NCBI GenBank assembly: GCA_013397865.1
Contig: VZTI01004351.1
Span: 513,493-577,492 of the forward strand
Source of the DNA: Struthidea cinerea
Lineage: Eukaryota > Chordata > Aves > Passeriformes > Corcoracidae
DNA: 64,000 bases
Direction: 5' to 3'
Shown here: one piece after another, positions 1 to 13,400 of the stretch
Layout of the letters: each line of letters begins with the position of its first letter
How positions within the stretch are numbered: position 1 is the stretch's first letter
Notes under the pieces: model-generated
Seen by the model: only the letters and a program-made list of their open reading frames with translations
Told to the model about the DNA's origin: nothing
The model's database searches: none
Translations under genes and position numbers: made by a program

Positions 1-2250
1 CTTAGGAAAACAAAAAATAGTAAGTGATGAGGATGTCTATTAGGCTAAGTTATTTTAAATCTCTCTGAAAGTTTTTCTTTCCATAAATATCCTGTGTTTT
101 AACTCTCTTCTTCAGGAATGAGGCTGCTTCAGTCATTCTTTCATTCTGATTCTGCCTGGTAGGATGTGCTTTATTCCAGTACCAATTTGGTCCTGGAAGA
201 CTGTCAAACCAAACATAATATTTTTAAATTTATTTTTGAGATTATGCAAATATAGTGACAGCAGATATGTGTTTTTTAAATGCTACTGCTAAAATCCTGC
301 TCAGTAGTAATTAGGTCTTACAGTTTAATCTCTTCTAAAGGTTGATGCAATTTTAAAGGATTTCCTCTGGAATCAAGCATTCTGAAATAAAATGATAGTT
401 ACGTTTCTCTCATCTTCATAAGTTGGCAAAGTGCAATCTTCTATTCCCTTTTAAAGGCAAAACTACTATTTTCTTGTTAAGAATTATACAATTTTCAAGA
501 TATTTTGGCAGATTTCATAAAGCAGCTTTCTATTTCAAATGCTACTCAAAACTTGGCAGATGCTAAAAACATAGTCATTTGACCTATCGTTTTCTCCCCT
601 TCATCTCACCTTGATTTCAAAATTGATTTCTTTCCACATTCAGAAGCTTTTATCATAACCCTGCTCAGCCTGGGGCATACCTAGTTATTATAAGAATGAC
701 ATATACAGTTGCTTTTAGCAGCAAAAACGATGTCAGAAATCTCAGGTATTTTCCTGGCAATTACAAAATCAACAAGTTCTTGTGTAGTTCTATTTTGTTG
801 ACAGAATTGAGTTATAAGGATTCGTTTTAGCCTTTCATACCTGTTTATTGGAAGAAGAAAAAAAAAAGGTCCAATGATGTCAATTGTATTGTTTCCTAGC
901 TTTTCTGCCTTCTCACCTTGGCCCTTGTAATTTAAGAGCACTGCATGAAGGAGTCTATTAAACATTTATTACCTTTAGGCAGGCAAAGATACAATGCGCA
1001 CTGGTGCGTTTTGCTGGACGAGAAACTGTTTCACCTAGAGGCATGTGATTCTGTTGTTGAAAAAACTCACACAATCTTTAAAAAAAATCTATTAAAATTT
1101 TTTTTTGGCTTGTTACGTGTTCATTTACCTTCCACATATTCAAGCAATATTTTTCAATATTTTTCTCTAAAGTTAGGAAAGACTTTTATCATAAATCTAG
1201 ATTTCTGACATCTTATTTTCTGAGAAGTCCCCCAAATGCAAGGATTAGCAGTTAGTAGATGAGTAGTTTTTTTTCTTAAAATGTATTTACCTGTCAAGGA
1301 CAATATAAACAAGGTTACAGACAATTCTTTTATTGTCCAATTTAAAAGTCATATTTATGAACCAGGAGGCTGTTACAAAAAAACCACTGTAACATTGCTG
1401 TTTCAGTGGTTGTATTAAAAATATATATATAATATTTCATTGTTCAAATATGTGGGATTTCAAACAGTATCCCTACAAGATGCTTATCGATAATATGACT
1501 GACTAAAATACTTACACTTTTAAGCAAAATAATGTCTACAAAAGGATTTGTAGACTAAAACTGCTTATTTTATCCACTGATCAAATGATTCTATTACGTA
1601 GTAGACTCGCTTAAGGACAGACGAAATTAATTTTATTTTACTGTGATACTGTATTCTGTTTTAGCAATATTTGATATCTAAAAATGAGGTATCAAGTGTA
1701 GCATAATACTCCAGACATCCTTGGTAACAAACTATCAAAAGATAATTCATTTCTGGTTTATGGATGTCCAAAACCATTACAATGGAATGACTTCTGAAAT
1801 GAAATAGTTTTACCTTGTTAAGGAATATCTAAATGAATAGCTAGGTTAAATATTTTATTTTTAAATTACCATCATTACACAAGAGGATTTGTACCCTCAG
1901 TTTTAAAAATTCACTGGTGATTATGCCTTAAAACCAGTATTAATTTCTTTACTTGAGCAAGTATCAGGAGGAGACTCCAATGCAGTTAAGCATATTCCCT
2001 GAATATAGGGAGGTTTTTACTATTATATAATTTCAGAAATTAAAATATGGTGAAATTTAATTTTAGAAATAATATTTATAATATTTTTGATGTGCTACAA
2101 GAAATAACCTACTTAAAATGTATACATAACCTATAAATAAAATTTATATATCCATCCATGTATTGTTCATATATCTTTCTCAGATCTTTTTCGGACACAC
2201 TATCCTATGAATACCTTAGTTTATTCTAGGTTAGCTGAGCAAAATGGCAC
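1..2250 (+). other. KLHL1 intron, 3' part (non-coding)
   Basis: This is AT-rich DNA upstream of the first recognisable KLHL1 exon. I searched it for the preceding kelch-repeat exon and saw no match in any frame, so that exon lies outside the window. Open frames at 681-965 (minus) and 945-1208 (plus) show no family motif and look like chance ORFs. Nothing else is evident apart from short A/T runs. Confidence 0.7.
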
Positions 2251-2643
2251 TGTTATGTCTGAGGCGCATAAAGAGAACGACACACAGTCCAGGCTCATGA
2301 ACAGGTGGAAGCCGAAGCTTCTTGCTTCAATAATTTTCTGACTACTATATAGGATAGATCGCAAAAAGTGTGTTGAATGGCAATAGGTAATTGGTTCCTT
2401 GGTCATCCACCCCTTGAGAGGATTGGCCAAGTCCTAAGATATCTATTCCAAAATATTTTCAAAGTCAAAGCCATAACAATCTTGAAAAACAGCTTGCGGG
2501 TGCAAGAAGTTTATGAAACTGTGACCTTGTTTAAAATAGTTTACATAGGAAAGACAGTCTTCTCACAGAATATTGAGAAAAGGCTGAAGAATTTCTCTGC
2601 TTCTAGCTTTTTAGCACCTACAAGCAAAAGTTTCTGATCAACA
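2251..2643 (-). mobile_element. Solo LTR of an endogenous retrovirus, antisense, inside KLHL1 intron
   Basis: Read on the minus strand, the segment begins TGTTGATCAG and ends ACATAACA, giving TG...CA ends. It carries two CCAAT boxes (plus-strand ATTGG at 2422-2426 and 2390-2394) followed by a TATATA box at 2346-2351, in promoter order. The U3-like part and the 3' end look like songbird betaretrovirus-type (ERVK-like) LTRs. No internal retroviral sequence flanks it, so it is a solo LTR. I could not find a clear target-site duplication, and the ends could be off by a few bases. The promoter would point away from the KLHL1 exon, antisense to the gene. The class assignment is inferred from memory of such elements. 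Confidence 0.6.
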
Positions 2644-2827
2644 TCTAGAGGGTTGAATTGGGAAGACAATAAATCTGTATCTTCTTGCTGTTAGGAAGAA
2701 CACTTTTGGATAGGATGCTAAAGGATTTTTTCCGCCCCCAGGAAAAAAGAGTATATTCAAGTGAAAATCAACATGAATTGATGCTTGTCTTCTCTCCACG
2801 TACCCAGTTTCATTTTTCTTTCCTCAG

Positions 2828-2999
2828 GTATGACCCAAAAACTGATACATGGACAATGGTGGCTCCACTGAGTATGCCTCGAGATGCTGTTGGTGTTTGT
2901 CTCCTTGGTGACAAATTATATGCAGTAGGTGGCTATGATGGTCAGTCATACCTGAACACTATGGAAGCATATGACCCTCAAACTAATGAGTGGACACAG
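2828..2999 (+). CDS. KLHL1: Kelch-like protein 1, penultimate coding exon (kelch repeats near the C-terminus)
   Basis: KLHL1 is a neuronal BTB-BACK-kelch protein reported to bind actin and to modulate voltage-gated calcium channels. BTB-kelch proteins in general can also serve as cullin-3 adaptors. This 172-nt exon encodes 57 complete residues after one base that finishes an upstream codon. Kelch signatures are plain: YDPKTDTW at the start, LYAVGGYDG with the double glycine in the middle, and YDPQTNEW near the end. A pyrimidine-rich acceptor ending in TTTCCTCAG stands at 2819-2827 and the GT donor is at 3000-3001. The reading frame runs cleanly into the last exon. Human KLHL1 is almost identical here. 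KLHL4 and KLHL5 are close paralogues, but the residues of the last exon favour KLHL1. The upstream BTB, BACK and first kelch exons are outside the window. An antisense LTR ends 184 bp upstream. Confidence 0.95.
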
Positions 3000-3979
3000 G
3001 TAATTATAAAGTTTGTTTTATATATACGCACGCACACACACATGCACACACACACACATATGTATATGAATTAGCCATTCTAAGTTTCCTTTAAAGTTAG
3101 TGCAGAAATGTGCATACTTCAAAATCATGATCTTATCCTAAAATAAGCATTTAAAATAGGTGAGATGTATTACACTCAAGAAAGCTTATTTCTTTTTATG
3201 ATTGCAAGGGGGAACTCTTGTTGACTAGCTTAAATATAGACATATGTGGTTTAAAGAAGCCCATCTTTTTTAATCTACTATGAATTAATGAGAGGAGCAT
3301 TTTTATGAAGTTCTGTAGGAAATAAGAAATTAATTTGGAAAGGGTTTTTTTTGCAAAACCACCAGTTCACATTAAAAATAATTAATAAACATGCTTGGAG
3401 AGACAGTTAGGAGACATGTAAACAGTGTTGTGATTCATACAGTGCCACTAGCTACAGTGTGCTATTACATACATATAAGATGACTCTACTGTGATAGTCT
3501 CAGCAAGATTCAGTCTCCTAAAGGTTTTAATCCTTCTCTTGTCTTGAATAGTGTTTAAAATTGCCAAACTTATTCTAAAGGGTACTTGAACCTGTTTAGG
3601 AATACTGGAACCATTTATTTCTGTATTGGTAGCTTTCACCTTGCCTCAAGGACTAAGGTGGAAACATCAGCACCAGTCTACAGAATATAGAAACTCCTTG
3701 CATATCAACGGTTCACAAAATTGATGACAACTCTAAAATTAATTCCTGCTTTCTGTTCTCACACTTTCAAATGAAAGATGTCAGGTGTAAGTAATTTTAA
3801 ATTACAATAGTAGGGTAATATGGGTTTTATTTATTTTAGCAGTTTATACTCCCATTAGTTTTGACCATTTTGAAATAATGCTGACACAGCACTTTGACAA
3901 TCTGCATGGCTTGTTCCTGTTTGGCAATCTTTTGCATTGTTTGATCCTATTCAGTTAATTTGTGTCTGTTTTTCTGCAG
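3000..3979 (+). other. Last KLHL1 intron
   Basis: This is a 980-bp phase-0 intron with a GT donor at 3000-3001 and an AG acceptor at 3978-3979, preceded by a T-rich tract ending TTTTTCTGCAG. It contains a CA microsatellite just inside the donor. Open frames inside it (for example 3448-3639, minus) have no recognisable motif. Confidence 0.9.
3027..3058. repeat. CA dinucleotide microsatellite
   Basis: An interrupted (CA)n tract of about 16 units starts 27 bp after the KLHL1 splice donor. It is interrupted by CG and TG steps. Such tracts near donors are usually polymorphic; no function can be read from the sequence. Confidence 0.85.
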
Positions 3980-4039
3980 ATGGCTTCCTTAAATATTGGA
4001 AGAGCTGGTGCCTGTGTTGTAGTCATCAAACAACCATGA
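3980..4039 (+). CDS. KLHL1: Kelch-like protein 1, last coding exon and stop codon
   Basis: The exon starts in phase 0 with ATG (Met, not an initiator) and encodes 19 residues followed by TGA at 4037-4039. The C-terminus contains NIGRAGACVVVIKQP. This strand completes the six-bladed kelch beta-propeller. As I recall the family, the ending VVVIKQP is diagnostic of KLHL1, because KLHL5 and KLHL4 end differently. Splicing from 2999 joins Gln to Met without a frame change. The coding sequence appears intact, with no stop or frameshift. Confidence 0.95.
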   Translation: MASLNIGRAGACVVVIKQP

Positions 4040-5144
4040 CTTTGTCAGCACTACTTAGGATTTTACTGACTGTGAAATGATTATTTTTCTATGAGACAAA
4101 GCAAATGATAACTTCACAAGAACAAGGATTTACACAGTGATAACACTGTTGATCACAAACTTGAAGAAGTTTGGAAGTGACAAAGATTAAGTATTTATGC
4201 CCTATAAAATCATAAAACCGTTCACAGTCAGTGAACAAGGAAAAAACCCAGAGTATTGTAGGCGTAAATATGTGAATGTTGAGTAGTAAGTTCAGGTAGT
4301 GTTCCCATGAATGTGTCCTGGAGAACTGGATAATCATGGGAGGTCTCTACACAAAGAGCAGAAAGGAATATGAGAACAGTTTTCATGGCTGCAAGAGAAC
4401 TTCAGAAACATGAAAGTATTTTTATTTAATTTTAAACTGTGTTTTTTAAAAGAGAAAAGTGGATAGTAATATAATTTTTTTGCTGTTCAGGTCTTGTCTT
4501 CAAATGGGTGATGGCCTTCTCATTTAAATGAGCAGTTTGATTTTTACTAAAGGGAAGAGGTCAAATGGTCTGGATATTCATAGCGACTGAGCTGTGACTC
4601 TAGAGTAGGCAGAAAAACAAAACTAAAAGTAGACTTTTTTCTAACTTCAAATTGTACCTCCTTGGCAGTATTAACACATCTTACAAATGAGTCTATTGAG
4701 GGCGAAGCCTGTGTGTTTAATCAGCTAATACATAAAGCAATCCTGTGGCTGCACTGGGGCTTTGCTGCAAATATGGGAGTCAAAGGAACAGTTACCTAAT
4801 TCTTTCTTAATCTTATATTCAATTCAAGCATGTGGGCTCTAATCTCATTGTTTAATGCATCTACTGCATGTTGGAAGCTCATGACAAGCTGGAAAATTGA
4901 TATCCTTCTTTCACTGCATCATGTTAACAGGTGAACTGTGACCAGAACAGTCTGTGGAGCCTCTTGTAGCATTTCAAGAGGGAGAAAAATCCTATATTTT
5001 ATGTCTTTCTGATGCTTGTACATACAAAATTTTGCCTAATTAGAGCTGCCAATTTATGACTTTCCATTTATGACTGAGAATAACTGCAAGTCAGGAAATC
5101 AGAATAAATACAAGTGGAATAAGGAAAATTAAACCATTTTTTCT

Positions 5145-5150
5145 AATAAA
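5145..5150 (+). promoter_or_regulatory. Candidate poly(A) signal for KLHL1
   Basis: AATAAA lies 1.1 kb after the stop codon and is followed by a GT-containing stretch. Another AATAAA lies at 5103-5108. Which one is used is unknown. Confidence 0.4.
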
Positions 5151-5789
5151 GTTCATATGGTAAATATATTAGTGTCATCCGTGCTTCCATTTAGGATTGA
5201 TAATTTCTGCCAGTAAGGATACTTTGAGCTTTTGCTTTGGCATTATATTTGATGCTGATGCTTTCTGTCTGCTCAGCTGAACCACTTGGAACCTAAGGCC
5301 ACTACTGGAATATGAAATTCTGCTATTCAGGGAGGCACAGTTTCTGGGAACAGGACACCAAACATCTCCAAAGCCCTGCTGGTCCTATAGGAAACATTTT
5401 ATGGCCCCAAAGCAGAAACCTCACAATCCTCTGTCACTAGCAATTTTGAGAAGGAATTATGGTTGTACTAAAATGAGTTTTCTTAGTGGAAACCTTTGCA
5501 ATCATTCGAGATGAAAAAATACATAGAGCTTCTATCTTGGGACATCTGATTTGAAGACGTGTCTAACAGCATCAGTATGGGTGGAGATCTTTGTTTACTG
5601 ACGTAAGCTGAATTACAATTCTGAAGGCTAAGTATACAGATTTAAATCTTTTGAATATTTCTCTGTCCTAATTTAGAATCAGCTGAAAACACTTCAATAT
5701 TCATTTTCCACAGCCAGTTGCTTTTTAAATTGCAGTCAGTCTTTCACAGACAAGCATGTCAATTTTTCTCCAACTATAACAAGTTGTTG

Positions 5790-5795
5790 AATAAA
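5790..5795 (+). promoter_or_regulatory. Alternative distal poly(A) signal for KLHL1
   Basis: AATAAA lies 1.75 kb after the stop and could end a longer 3' UTR isoform. The call is based only on the hexamer and its position. Confidence 0.3.
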
Positions 5796-7278
5796 AGATG
5801 TTACCTCTCTAAAGATTTTGCTTCACAGAAATGCAAGTTTTGGAGACCAAATGAAGAAGATTCTAGAATTATAATTGTAATTTAAATATAGACATTGGCA
5901 TTCAGTTCTCCTACAGAGATACCTAATGAACTTAGAAATTAAATTTGAAATCTATTCCCAGAACTTTCTTTTGATTTCATTATATTCATACACAATAGAA
6001 ATATTATTTCTCTACCTATATACTGATCTTCAAAATCGGATTATTTCTGTTAATTTCATTCTGTGGCAGATTTGTTTTCTGTGCCTTGATCATTATCTTC
6101 CTCCATTTATCCTCAATTTTATTTTTGATTCTCAATTTTCTTTTCCACTTTTTCAATTTGCCTTTATTTTACCAAAATTATTCTCATGTGAAATTTTTCA
6201 GTCTATTTTACTTCTCTTATTCGAAAGAATAAAATTATTATTTGTTTTATTTTGATTATGTAAAATCTAGCCACAATAAGACCCAAAATTGGCTTTCATA
6301 TTCTTTTTATACAACTGCTACAAGTCTCTTCTAAAGACAATTTATGAAGAATTTTTAATTAATTATTTTTCTTACCATTATGTTTGCTCTTATTAAAAAA
6401 ATAGCAATAGCTTTACCTTTGTTTTCAAAGGGAATGTATTTAAATCCAAGTAGTATATAATCGCAGTCTTGATTTCTGTGATTCATTAAGACCCATTTTT
6501 TACGTATGAGTTAAAATCTCTTCTGATACACTGAATTGTGCTAAACAATATTAGGTTTACTGGAAAAGCTGCTGTCTTTTCAAGAAACAGGTGAACTTTT
6601 TGTTGATCTACCATGGTTTCTTTTGTCTCACATAATCTCTTTGATTTCCAAGTAGGAAAATCACGGTGAAATCAGAGCTGCAACAAACATTAATTTTAGT
6701 GAAATCAATGATTAATTCTGCAAAAAGCTGCTTTTAAGTTTACTAGTTTAATGCTATGGTTTAATAGTCTAATTTAATATTCTATTAGTATTCTAGTTTA
6801 ATATTCTGTGCTCTAAAACGTTAGCTTTTACTCTGTCTTTCCAATTTTTTTTCAAGAACATCAACTAGTTTTACTAGAATGTCTATGTTTCACATTAGCC
6901 TGGATTTATACATAGGAATTAGATCTATTTTTTCATATTGTTGTCTATCTTTATGCATGAACATCTTTTGAACAAATCAAACAAGTAAAAATAATTAAAA
7001 TTACAGTTGTCTTTAGCAATTGAAATTAAGACCCTCTGGGACTACTGAGAAGTCTTACATTTCTCCATTGTATGTGTCAAAAATTACTTTTTTATTTTTT
7101 CCTGATTTAGAAATTAGAAATTTTATTAATTTCCTCTTTGTTGCCACAGGTTTTGAGATAGAAAGAAGGACGAGGACATGAATGCTGGAAAAGTTGGATG
7201 AGTCCATACAGATTTTTATTATAAGTTAGAAAAAGCAATACTGTCAGAAAGTGATCATTCTCAGATTGTTGCAAAGAA
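5796..7278. other. AT-rich intergenic DNA
   Basis: This stretch is very AT-rich and has T-rich ORFs (for example 5926-6255, plus) that encode only hydrophobic low-complexity residues. There is no exon, RNA gene or repeat I recognise. It is probably the start of the gene desert 3' of KLHL1. Confidence 0.6.
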
Positions 7279-7405
7279 ATCATAGAATCATAGAATGAGT
7301 CATAGAATCAAGATCATCTGGTTCCAACCCCACTGCTATGAGCAGGGACACCTTCCACTAGACCAGGTTGCTCAGGGCCCCATCCAAACTGGCCAAATTT
7401 GCTTC
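7279..7405 (-). mobile_element. CR1 LINE 3'-end fragment, antisense
   Basis: It starts with three copies of the reverse-complemented avian CR1 tail (TCATAGAATCATAGAATG and TCATAGAATC). The CR1 3' region follows, with GGTTCCAACCCC and CAGGGACACCTTCCACTAGA. Only about 125 bp remain, which is the usual 5'-truncated form. CR1 is a non-LTR retrotransposon that copies itself by reverse transcription primed at the target. Confidence 0.85.
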
Positions 7406-10400
7406 TTGAGGTGCTTATGGAAGCAGTACCTAAAAGAGAAAATAAGCAAGTTTCCAGAAGAGGAAATTGTTATAGCTGTAGCAGTGCCATTAATATTTAT
7501 TAATAAAATTATTAAATAAATCATAGAAGAAATTACATTTTTTCAGGTCTTTAATTAGTTATTTAAGTGAACAAAATAAAGAAAAATACCACAGAACATT
7601 ATGTCTCTGTTTTTCAAATTAACTAATCTTTCTGATTTAATTTATTACAAAATGCTAGATGGCTAAACTTCAAGAGTATACTTTTCTAGACACTCTTTGA
7701 GGGTGTATAAATATGGAATAATTCAAGTTGAACTCAAAAGAAAAAAATCAAGAAAAATAGGTACATTTTTTATTACACTTCTGATGTGTTTCTACAAATA
7801 GTGTAGTGTTAAAAAATCCATTTTAAAAAATAAGTACTAACCTTCTGATCCTCTACTGCTTCTGGAACTGTTGATTACCTTGCAGTTTTGGACTATCCCT
7901 TTTAGGTATTTTTTATATTTCCAGTTTTTTATTATTGACAATGATGGATGCTAGACATATAATCCATATTAGGAAATATCTACATAGAAAAATGTCAAGT
8001 AATAGCTATTCTTTAGTGGAGCTCTTTAGTTATTGACATTATGTGATGCAATTTTAGAGAAAAGTTTTGCATTGTTATCAAAGTCACAAATAAGGCAATA
8101 AAAAGATATGAAGGTATCTGAAGGTGACCTGTTATCTATGATTTTGCATTACTTATTTCATGAGGAATAAATACAGAAGGCATTTCCACAAAAGCTTTAA
8201 AAAAGCTCTTGTAACTGTTATCAAATAACAATAATAGATTGCATAATTTAAATTCTTGAAATACAAAGTTCTTGGATTTTTTGCATTTACTGTACCAAGA
8301 AAATGGACATAGACTAGGTAATGCAGGCTTACTGCCAGCTCAGAATCTCAATATGTAAAAGTAACTCCAGATATATTTCTTTAAAAACAGATCATCCATG
8401 TAGTATATCTGTTCTAACTTAAATGAGAATGCGTAAAATATTCAGCAGAATAATTATTCTTCAGCCTTGTTCTAGCTCCAGTGTAAAGCTGCTCAAATTG
8501 GCATAACCTTGCATTTCATTGCAAATTTGCTCATTATAGTTCTGCTTCATAGTTCACATGGGGATTGGCTACACTTTGGGACAGAGAAACCACTGAAAAT
8601 TGTTAAATCAGCAAAAGTTTGATTTCCACGTGTAGGAGTACAGCTGTTGGACACTAAACCATAAAGAAAATTACTAGTACAGGTAAGAATTGTAGTGACA
8701 GGGAGCAATACACCCTTAAATCACTGGCTATTCACAGCTTCACCTCGGGGAATCTATGGAGCTGCCAAATTCATCACCCGCTAAGAGGTGCAAAAGTAGT
8801 CCAAGCTGAGGTATAAGCAACTTACACTTCTATCACCCTGTATTTTCCCAGATTTCCCATGATGACATGATGCTTAAAAAATGCACAAAAATTAAAATAA
8901 GGATGGTAATAAATCCTCTCTTGCAGAAGTCTAGTACTCCTCAGAATTAGGTCTGTGAACCAGGTTCATGTTCAGTCTTCTCTTAAGTGGCCTAGGTAGT
9001 GTGTTAAGTCTGGTGATGTCTTCAGTGAACTATTTCTAATGTCCCCAACAAAAGTCACTGAAGAGGATTGCCTTTGATGGCCTCCAGGAAGAAATGGTGT
9101 TCTAAAGGTGAGATGTTTCATTTAAATAGATGTGCATTCAGTTTTGCCACCCCCACATGAGTGTGATACCATGTGAGATGACCAGAACTATCTAAGTCAT
9201 TCACACTGGGCTGAAGGTATGACACAGATGAAGCAATGGAATGGTAACAGAAGTTTGAATGGGCTGCAAAGTATTCCAGATGATATTAGACACCTTTTTG
9301 TGGGCAAATAGAATCCATGATCCCTCATACATATATGCACATATATACACATACGTACGCAGTGCCACTATCTTACAACACACCTGTGTGACGGGAAAGG
9401 CTAAATTTAAAAATATTTTACTTCAGGTTGCTTAAGCTTGAAAATATTAACCTTGATAGTCCAATGAATGATACGAATAGTGAACATAGGTGTGAGAGCA
9501 CAATCCATTCATACTCATTAATGCTGGCAAGTCTGGGAAATGCTAACTTGGAGACATTTCTCTTTATAAGGAAAATTAGCTTTTATGCATCACTTCAGTC
9601 AAAAATTTTTTCTGTAAGCAAGTCAGGAGTGAATCGCCCTTACTCAGCAGTTATTGAAAAAAATCACCTACATTAGTTGCCTAATGCAGGCTTTTTGGGT
9701 TTGCTTTTCTATTTAACAGTAAAATGTTCCTGAGTGCAATTCTGTAAAGGTTTGAGTGGCACATTTCAGTCACGTCATGGAAAATCTCACATATAGACGT
9801 AGTGTGAAAACCAAGTCTATTTGGCTTAGGTTTTGGGTTTGTTTTTGTTCTTGTTTCTACATCTGTATATTTTTCAGGATATCAATTAATTTTAAATGGT
9901 CATTTTTTCTGTATGAAAGGTAAAAGAGAAAGAAGACTTGCTATAGCAGGCTGAATGAATAAATATCCATTTCATAATAAAGAGTATTCTCAAATACAGA
10001 TATCTACTGTGTAAATGTCTACATCAGAATTATACATCCAAAGGATTTTCTTATAGCCAGAGTAGCAAAATCACTATTTCCAGGACATGATTCATCTCAT
10101 TCTCAAGGTGAAATAAATCACGCTTTAAAAGTGTGTTTCTCTCCATTGACTGCAAAAGTGCCTAAAATGACTAGTTCAGACAGAAATACTTAAGTTGGAT
10201 GAGATGAATCTCCACCCTTTGATAAATGCCTAGAAGGAACTAGCCCCACAAATATTTATTTCCAATAACCACGACAGGAATTTAATTTAGAATATAACTG
10301 CAAGACTCAAATATGCATTGAACAAAAACCAGTTTCTCTGTTCTGAAATCAAACACTTATGATATTGAGAGAGTGGATAATTTGGAGCTTTCAAATTACA

Positions 10401-13400
10401 TGAAAAAAATAAGCAAAATATCTCTCTTTGTTAACCTAGAGGGAGAAAAAGTATTCAGAAAATTGTAGCTGCAGCCCCTGGTTACCTAAATTTTAGATAA
10501 CCTAGATTTCAGTGATAAGGGAGCAATTTAATACAGTAACATGCAAAACATATCTATATAATTGAACTTAAACCTTCAGAACATGAAATGGGATTATTTA
10601 AAAACTTAGGTTTTCTGTAATCAATGGGCATCTTTATTCCAGGCCCTTGTGTAGGAGGAAAAAAACTGGAGAAAAGCAGTTTCCTCCCACCAGATGGGTC
10701 ACCTCATCCAAATGTAGGCATACAGAAAAATCACCTGCTTGAAATGCATTGTTTTCCTCTTTGATTTATAAAGGAGCCAATGAGAATAACTCAGATTTAG
10801 GCACCTAAATTAGTAGAAATGCCAACAGTGAAGTGTAGAAAAATGCCAATAGTATGATCTGTCTGAAGTTGTAAATCTGTTTGACTTTCTTATAGATTTA
10901 TCCACATTATCATGTATCTCACAAGTAGCTTGCACCATACTACATATTCTTGGCCAGCTCTGTATATAGACAATTAAAAGGATATATACTTTTTGTGATC
11001 AAATGCAACTTTTGAAATAATATCCATTGTGCAGCTATTGCAGATGAATTTCTTTGTTGTTTTTATGAAAGTTCATGGTCTTTGTGCAGTTCTGCACAAA
11101 GTACAAAAGCATTGGATTACTTGTTGATTTCATCATAAATTGTGGATGTTTAGCACCTTCTAAAATCACAGAACATTTTCTTTGCTCTATAAAATCAGAT
11201 GTTTATTTTTTTATTCCATTTTTCTAAATCGTGGCTATATTTTACATAAGACATTTTTATGCAACACATGTTTATGTGTCTGCATCCTTGCAGAAAAATA
11301 CATGTCAGGATTCTGCTGGCATGAGATCACCAAACACATAAGCTTTTAAAAATGCATTTTCTATGATAGGTACTTAATATATCTTTGCTTATGTTTAGTT
11401 GACTTTAGGGAACTGACTCAGAGTTATTTAAATATATATGAAGAAAATGAAAACAAGATTTTCAATAAATTTTACTTGCTTGACTGTTATCTTTCCCCTC
11501 TCCCCTCTGAAAAGCAACAAAAAAACCCAACAAAAAAATAGGCAGCCAAAAAAGTAAACAGATAAGTTCCATGTACTTTTTAATCTCATTGTACCTTCAA
11601 TAATTTATATTGTGATAAATTATGATTAATTAAAAAATTAGAATTAGACAGAGGAAGAGCCGTAATCAAAATGTCATGGAAGTAACTGTTATGCAGAGAT
11701 TGAACGTCTTCAGTAACTGTGGAAAAAAAAAATACATTTTTATAGAATGGTCTACTCAACACACGTCAGCAATCTTATGCTAATGGATTACTTGTTCTTT
11801 AACTAAAATGCTTCTGCCTTCATCTTACACACCAAAAGAGCTTGTATCAGATTATGGCTGCTTGCTTTTAGGAAGAGACTGGAAAATGAGGGCTGAGTCT
11901 TTAAGGCAGGAGGGACATAGTTAAAGCAGGAATAATGTGGTTATCAGTATGTCATAAATACAAAATTTCCAGTGCTGTCATATGAGCATGCAACTCTTTG
12001 CAGATGTATTATAGGACTTTTGCATCAAATGGGTCCAGTCAGAAGCTTTGAAACTTTAGTAAAAAACAAAATCAGTATTGAAGAAATACCTTGGGATGTT
12101 GACGTATAAGTTTACTTAGTATGGAAAGGGACTTCAGAACAAAATAAGTGTACAATGTTTTGGAATGTAAGACAATAAATACATTAAGAAAATTTATAAA
12201 TATGGTTGTAAATACATTCAATTAAGCTGTCCTAAGTTTTGCAATATTTGCAGAGCAGTTTACTGAATGTTATGCTTTTACCATGGTTCTGTTATATCTG
12301 GACATGTATGTATAGAATGCAAGTGAAGACAATAGAGCACAATGTTAAACTCTTAATCTGACTTTGTTTGACACAAATTGTTTCTAACAAATTTGAATCT
12401 TGAAAATGTCACTGTGCAAAAATAAATATGCCTGTTTTTATGTGCTGCAGAGGTGATTCTTTTAAGTGAATATGATAACACAATTAGGGGGTTAGCATGC
12501 ATATTTTAAACTTGCCCACACACAGTTGCACTTGTGTAGAATCAAAGGGCAAGAATCTTAAGACTCTGATAAACACCAGTATTTGTTTTTATTCTTTTCT
12601 TAAGGCAGACTATCAAGAATATAATGAGATGACAAATAACACTATTAAAAATTCAGACTTTCAAGGTTTTTTGATCACCTTTTACTGTAAACATAATGAA
12701 AGATCTTCTTTCCCTCAAAAAGAAGAAAAGGTCTACCTGCAGAGCTATATGGTTCAGGATTTAAGTAGAGTAAGATCATGAACTGAAAGTGAGTCTGGAT
12801 GCTGTTTTTTATGATCAATAAGAAAATTAATTTTCAGTGGAAAGAAATATGCCTGTTGAGGCAAAAGACCTGTCTTGAATCACATGTATTTGAAGAGTTT
12901 TCTTAAATCACAGATATTTGGAATGGTTTAGTGTCTAAAATGTTGACCCGGGATATAAAATAAATCTGTGTTATAATACCAAGGAGTAATTAATATTTCT
13001 TGGGTCCACCTGTACATTCCAGATTTGTTCTGAATTCATCTTAGAGTGAGATCCAGCTGCACTCTACTGTCTGGGTAAACAGTTCAGGTTGACTGAGATT
13101 CAGTCCATTTGTTTTCCCAGTTTTCATGTATAACTTGGGAGAATCATGTGTTCTCTGTTCTTTAAATCCATTCCCTCACTCTGTGAAACATAGTTTGTAC
13201 TATATACTTAAAATGCACAGGATTTATGAGAAGATACACTAAAATATGTTGAGGAAGATATGAGAGATGCATGACATATAGCTTAAAATTTCTGCCAAAG
13301 TCAAATTTGAATAGAGTCTGCAGAAGCATAAATAATGCATGTAGTAGAATTTTCATTAAGTAATTTCAAACTCCTTGGAGAGACAAATACTTTAGACTTG

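Larger units (their letters stand above)
4040..5795 (+). other. Probable KLHL1 3' untranslated region
   Basis: The region directly follows the KLHL1 stop codon. It has no recognisable repeat and no credible ORF. It is AT-rich with T runs and candidate AATAAA hexamers, as expected for a vertebrate 3' UTR. The true end cannot be fixed from sequence alone; it may lie near 5170 or near 5820. RNA-seq or 3'-end reads would settle it. Confidence 0.55.
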
